A stretch of 39,855 nucleotides of DNA from Bacillota bacterium (GTDB lineage: Bacteria; Bacillota; Clostridia; Oscillospirales; Ruminococcaceae). A program made the translations under genes and the position numbers. Below are positions 39,289 to 39,855 of this stretch, piece by piece. A model generated the notes under the pieces. It did no database searches, was not told the DNA's origin, and was given only the letters and a program-made list of their open reading frames with translations. The first letter of the stretch is position 1. Each line of letters begins with the position of its first letter. The stretch is from the NCBI GenBank assembly GCA_023433405.1, contig JAEZCT010000023.1:1-39855 (forward strand), read 5' to 3'.

Positions 39289-39855
39289 ATGGAATTAATA
39301 CGAGAAAGACTTTCAATGGTGCCTGATTATCGGCATCCAAGTTATATAGGTCATAAGCTGTGTGATATTCTGATAATCGTGATGATGGCAGTTATGTGTG
39401 GGCTTGACCAGCTAAATGACATCGTCGTGTTTGCTAGGGAACGAAAGGATTTTTTCGCTAAGCATTTTGACATAAGCAAAATCCCATCCAAGCCGACGTT
39501 TAGCCGTGTATTGAATATGATACAGGCAGAGGCGGTAACAGAGGTTATGATTGCTATCATGAAGGAGCAGGCGCAAGAGCTAGGCAATATAATCGCCTTT
39601 GACGGCAAGGCTATACGGAGTACATCTGAAAAAGGCAAACCGCATTCAGCGTTGCAGATACTGACGGCGTACATGGTCGATAACGGTCTTGTACTGGCAC
39701 AGGAAGCCATCCACGAAAAAACGAATGAAATCCCTGTACTGAGAAATATGCTGGATTACGTTGATGTGAGAGGCAGAATTGTCACAGCGGATGCTATGCA
39801 CTGCCAAAGGGATACCTGCGAGAAAATAGTGGACAGCAAACACGGCGGCGATTAC
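39289..39855 (+). mobile_element. ISAs1-family transposase (3' part outside window)
   Basis: 189 codons from the ATG at 39289 to the window edge, uninterrupted. The sequence opens MELIRERLSMVPDYRHPSYI; the N-terminal associated domain contains KPTFSRVLNMI. The first catalytic aspartate is in IIAFDGKAIRST and the second in IVTADAMHCQRD, as in ISAs1 / H-repeat-associated DDE transposases. Its GC is lower than the core genes. The terminal inverted repeat upstream was not identified with certainty. Confidence 0.9.

Noticed and set aside
1..39855. CRISPR arrays, tRNA or rRNA genes
   Set aside because: No regularly spaced direct repeats and no tRNA T-loop or rRNA signature sequences were seen on either strand.

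Overview
This window is the replication-origin region of a bacterial chromosome, most likely an anaerobic Firmicute of the class Clostridia (Oscillospiraceae/Ruminococcaceae-like). The evidence is the divergent arrangement dnaN-dnaA | rpmH-rnpA-yidD-yidC-khpB, AT-rich promoters with clear TTGACA/TATAAT boxes in otherwise GC-rich DNA, strong Shine-Dalgarno sites, pyruvate phosphate dikinase, type III glutamine synthetase and a split archaeal-type glutamate synthase. No tRNA, rRNA or CRISPR array was recognised.

Layout. 1-4183: dnaN and dnaA on the minus strand, with an oriC between them whose order (DnaA boxes, GC-rich block, DnaA-trios, AT-rich stretch) matches the Bacillus incC arrangement. 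4184-8297: rpmH, rnpA, yidD, yidC and a khpB with an unusual repetitive tail. 8534-21161: a nitrogen-assimilation island. On the minus strand lie glutamate synthase as three separate polypeptides, a four-cluster ferredoxin, an NAD(P)H/FAD oxidoreductase, a glutamine synthetase homologue with a degraded active site, and an ANTAR regulator whose receiver lacks the phospho-acceptor. On the plus strand lie type III glutamine synthetase and an ammonium channel fused to a P-II protein. 21378-29325: a secreted protein, a sugar-nucleotide dehydrogenase/acetyltransferase pair, a membrane protein, ppdK, and a divergent TetR/membrane-protein pair. 30021-38799: alanine racemase, a hydrolase, a pentapeptide-repeat protein, XRE and MerR/TipAS regulators, a YfbR-like nucleotidase with an ECF S-component, a NTase/HEPN pair and small membrane proteins. 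39289-end: an ISAs1-family transposase cut by the window edge.

How the nitrogen genes may work together. Ammonium enters through the Amt domain, is fixed by GlnN, and glutamine is turned into glutamate by the split GOGAT, with electrons plausibly passed from NAD(P)H through the FAD enzyme and the polyferredoxin. Several leaders in the island carry promoter-proximal terminators or paired hairpins. That is the arrangement expected if the ANTAR protein controls them by antitermination. Two first hairpins have the A-x-x-G-x-x hexaloop of ANTAR targets. The amt leader instead has two hairpins with the identical hexaloop GGGGAT, and a third such hairpin stands 10 kb away in front of a Shine-Dalgarno sequence with no gene.

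Two repeat families pepper the window: a 102-bp near-palindromic MITE (four good copies, one divergent, one remnant), and a roughly 445-bp element with inverted ends made almost entirely of hairpins (five copies). One 19-bp hairpin of the larger element has changed in both arms together between copies, which suggests selection on its fold.

The most interesting candidates for undescribed biology are the nitrogen-island RNA leaders with their pseudo-receiver ANTAR and pseudo-glutamine synthetase, and the hairpin-rich 445-bp repeat.
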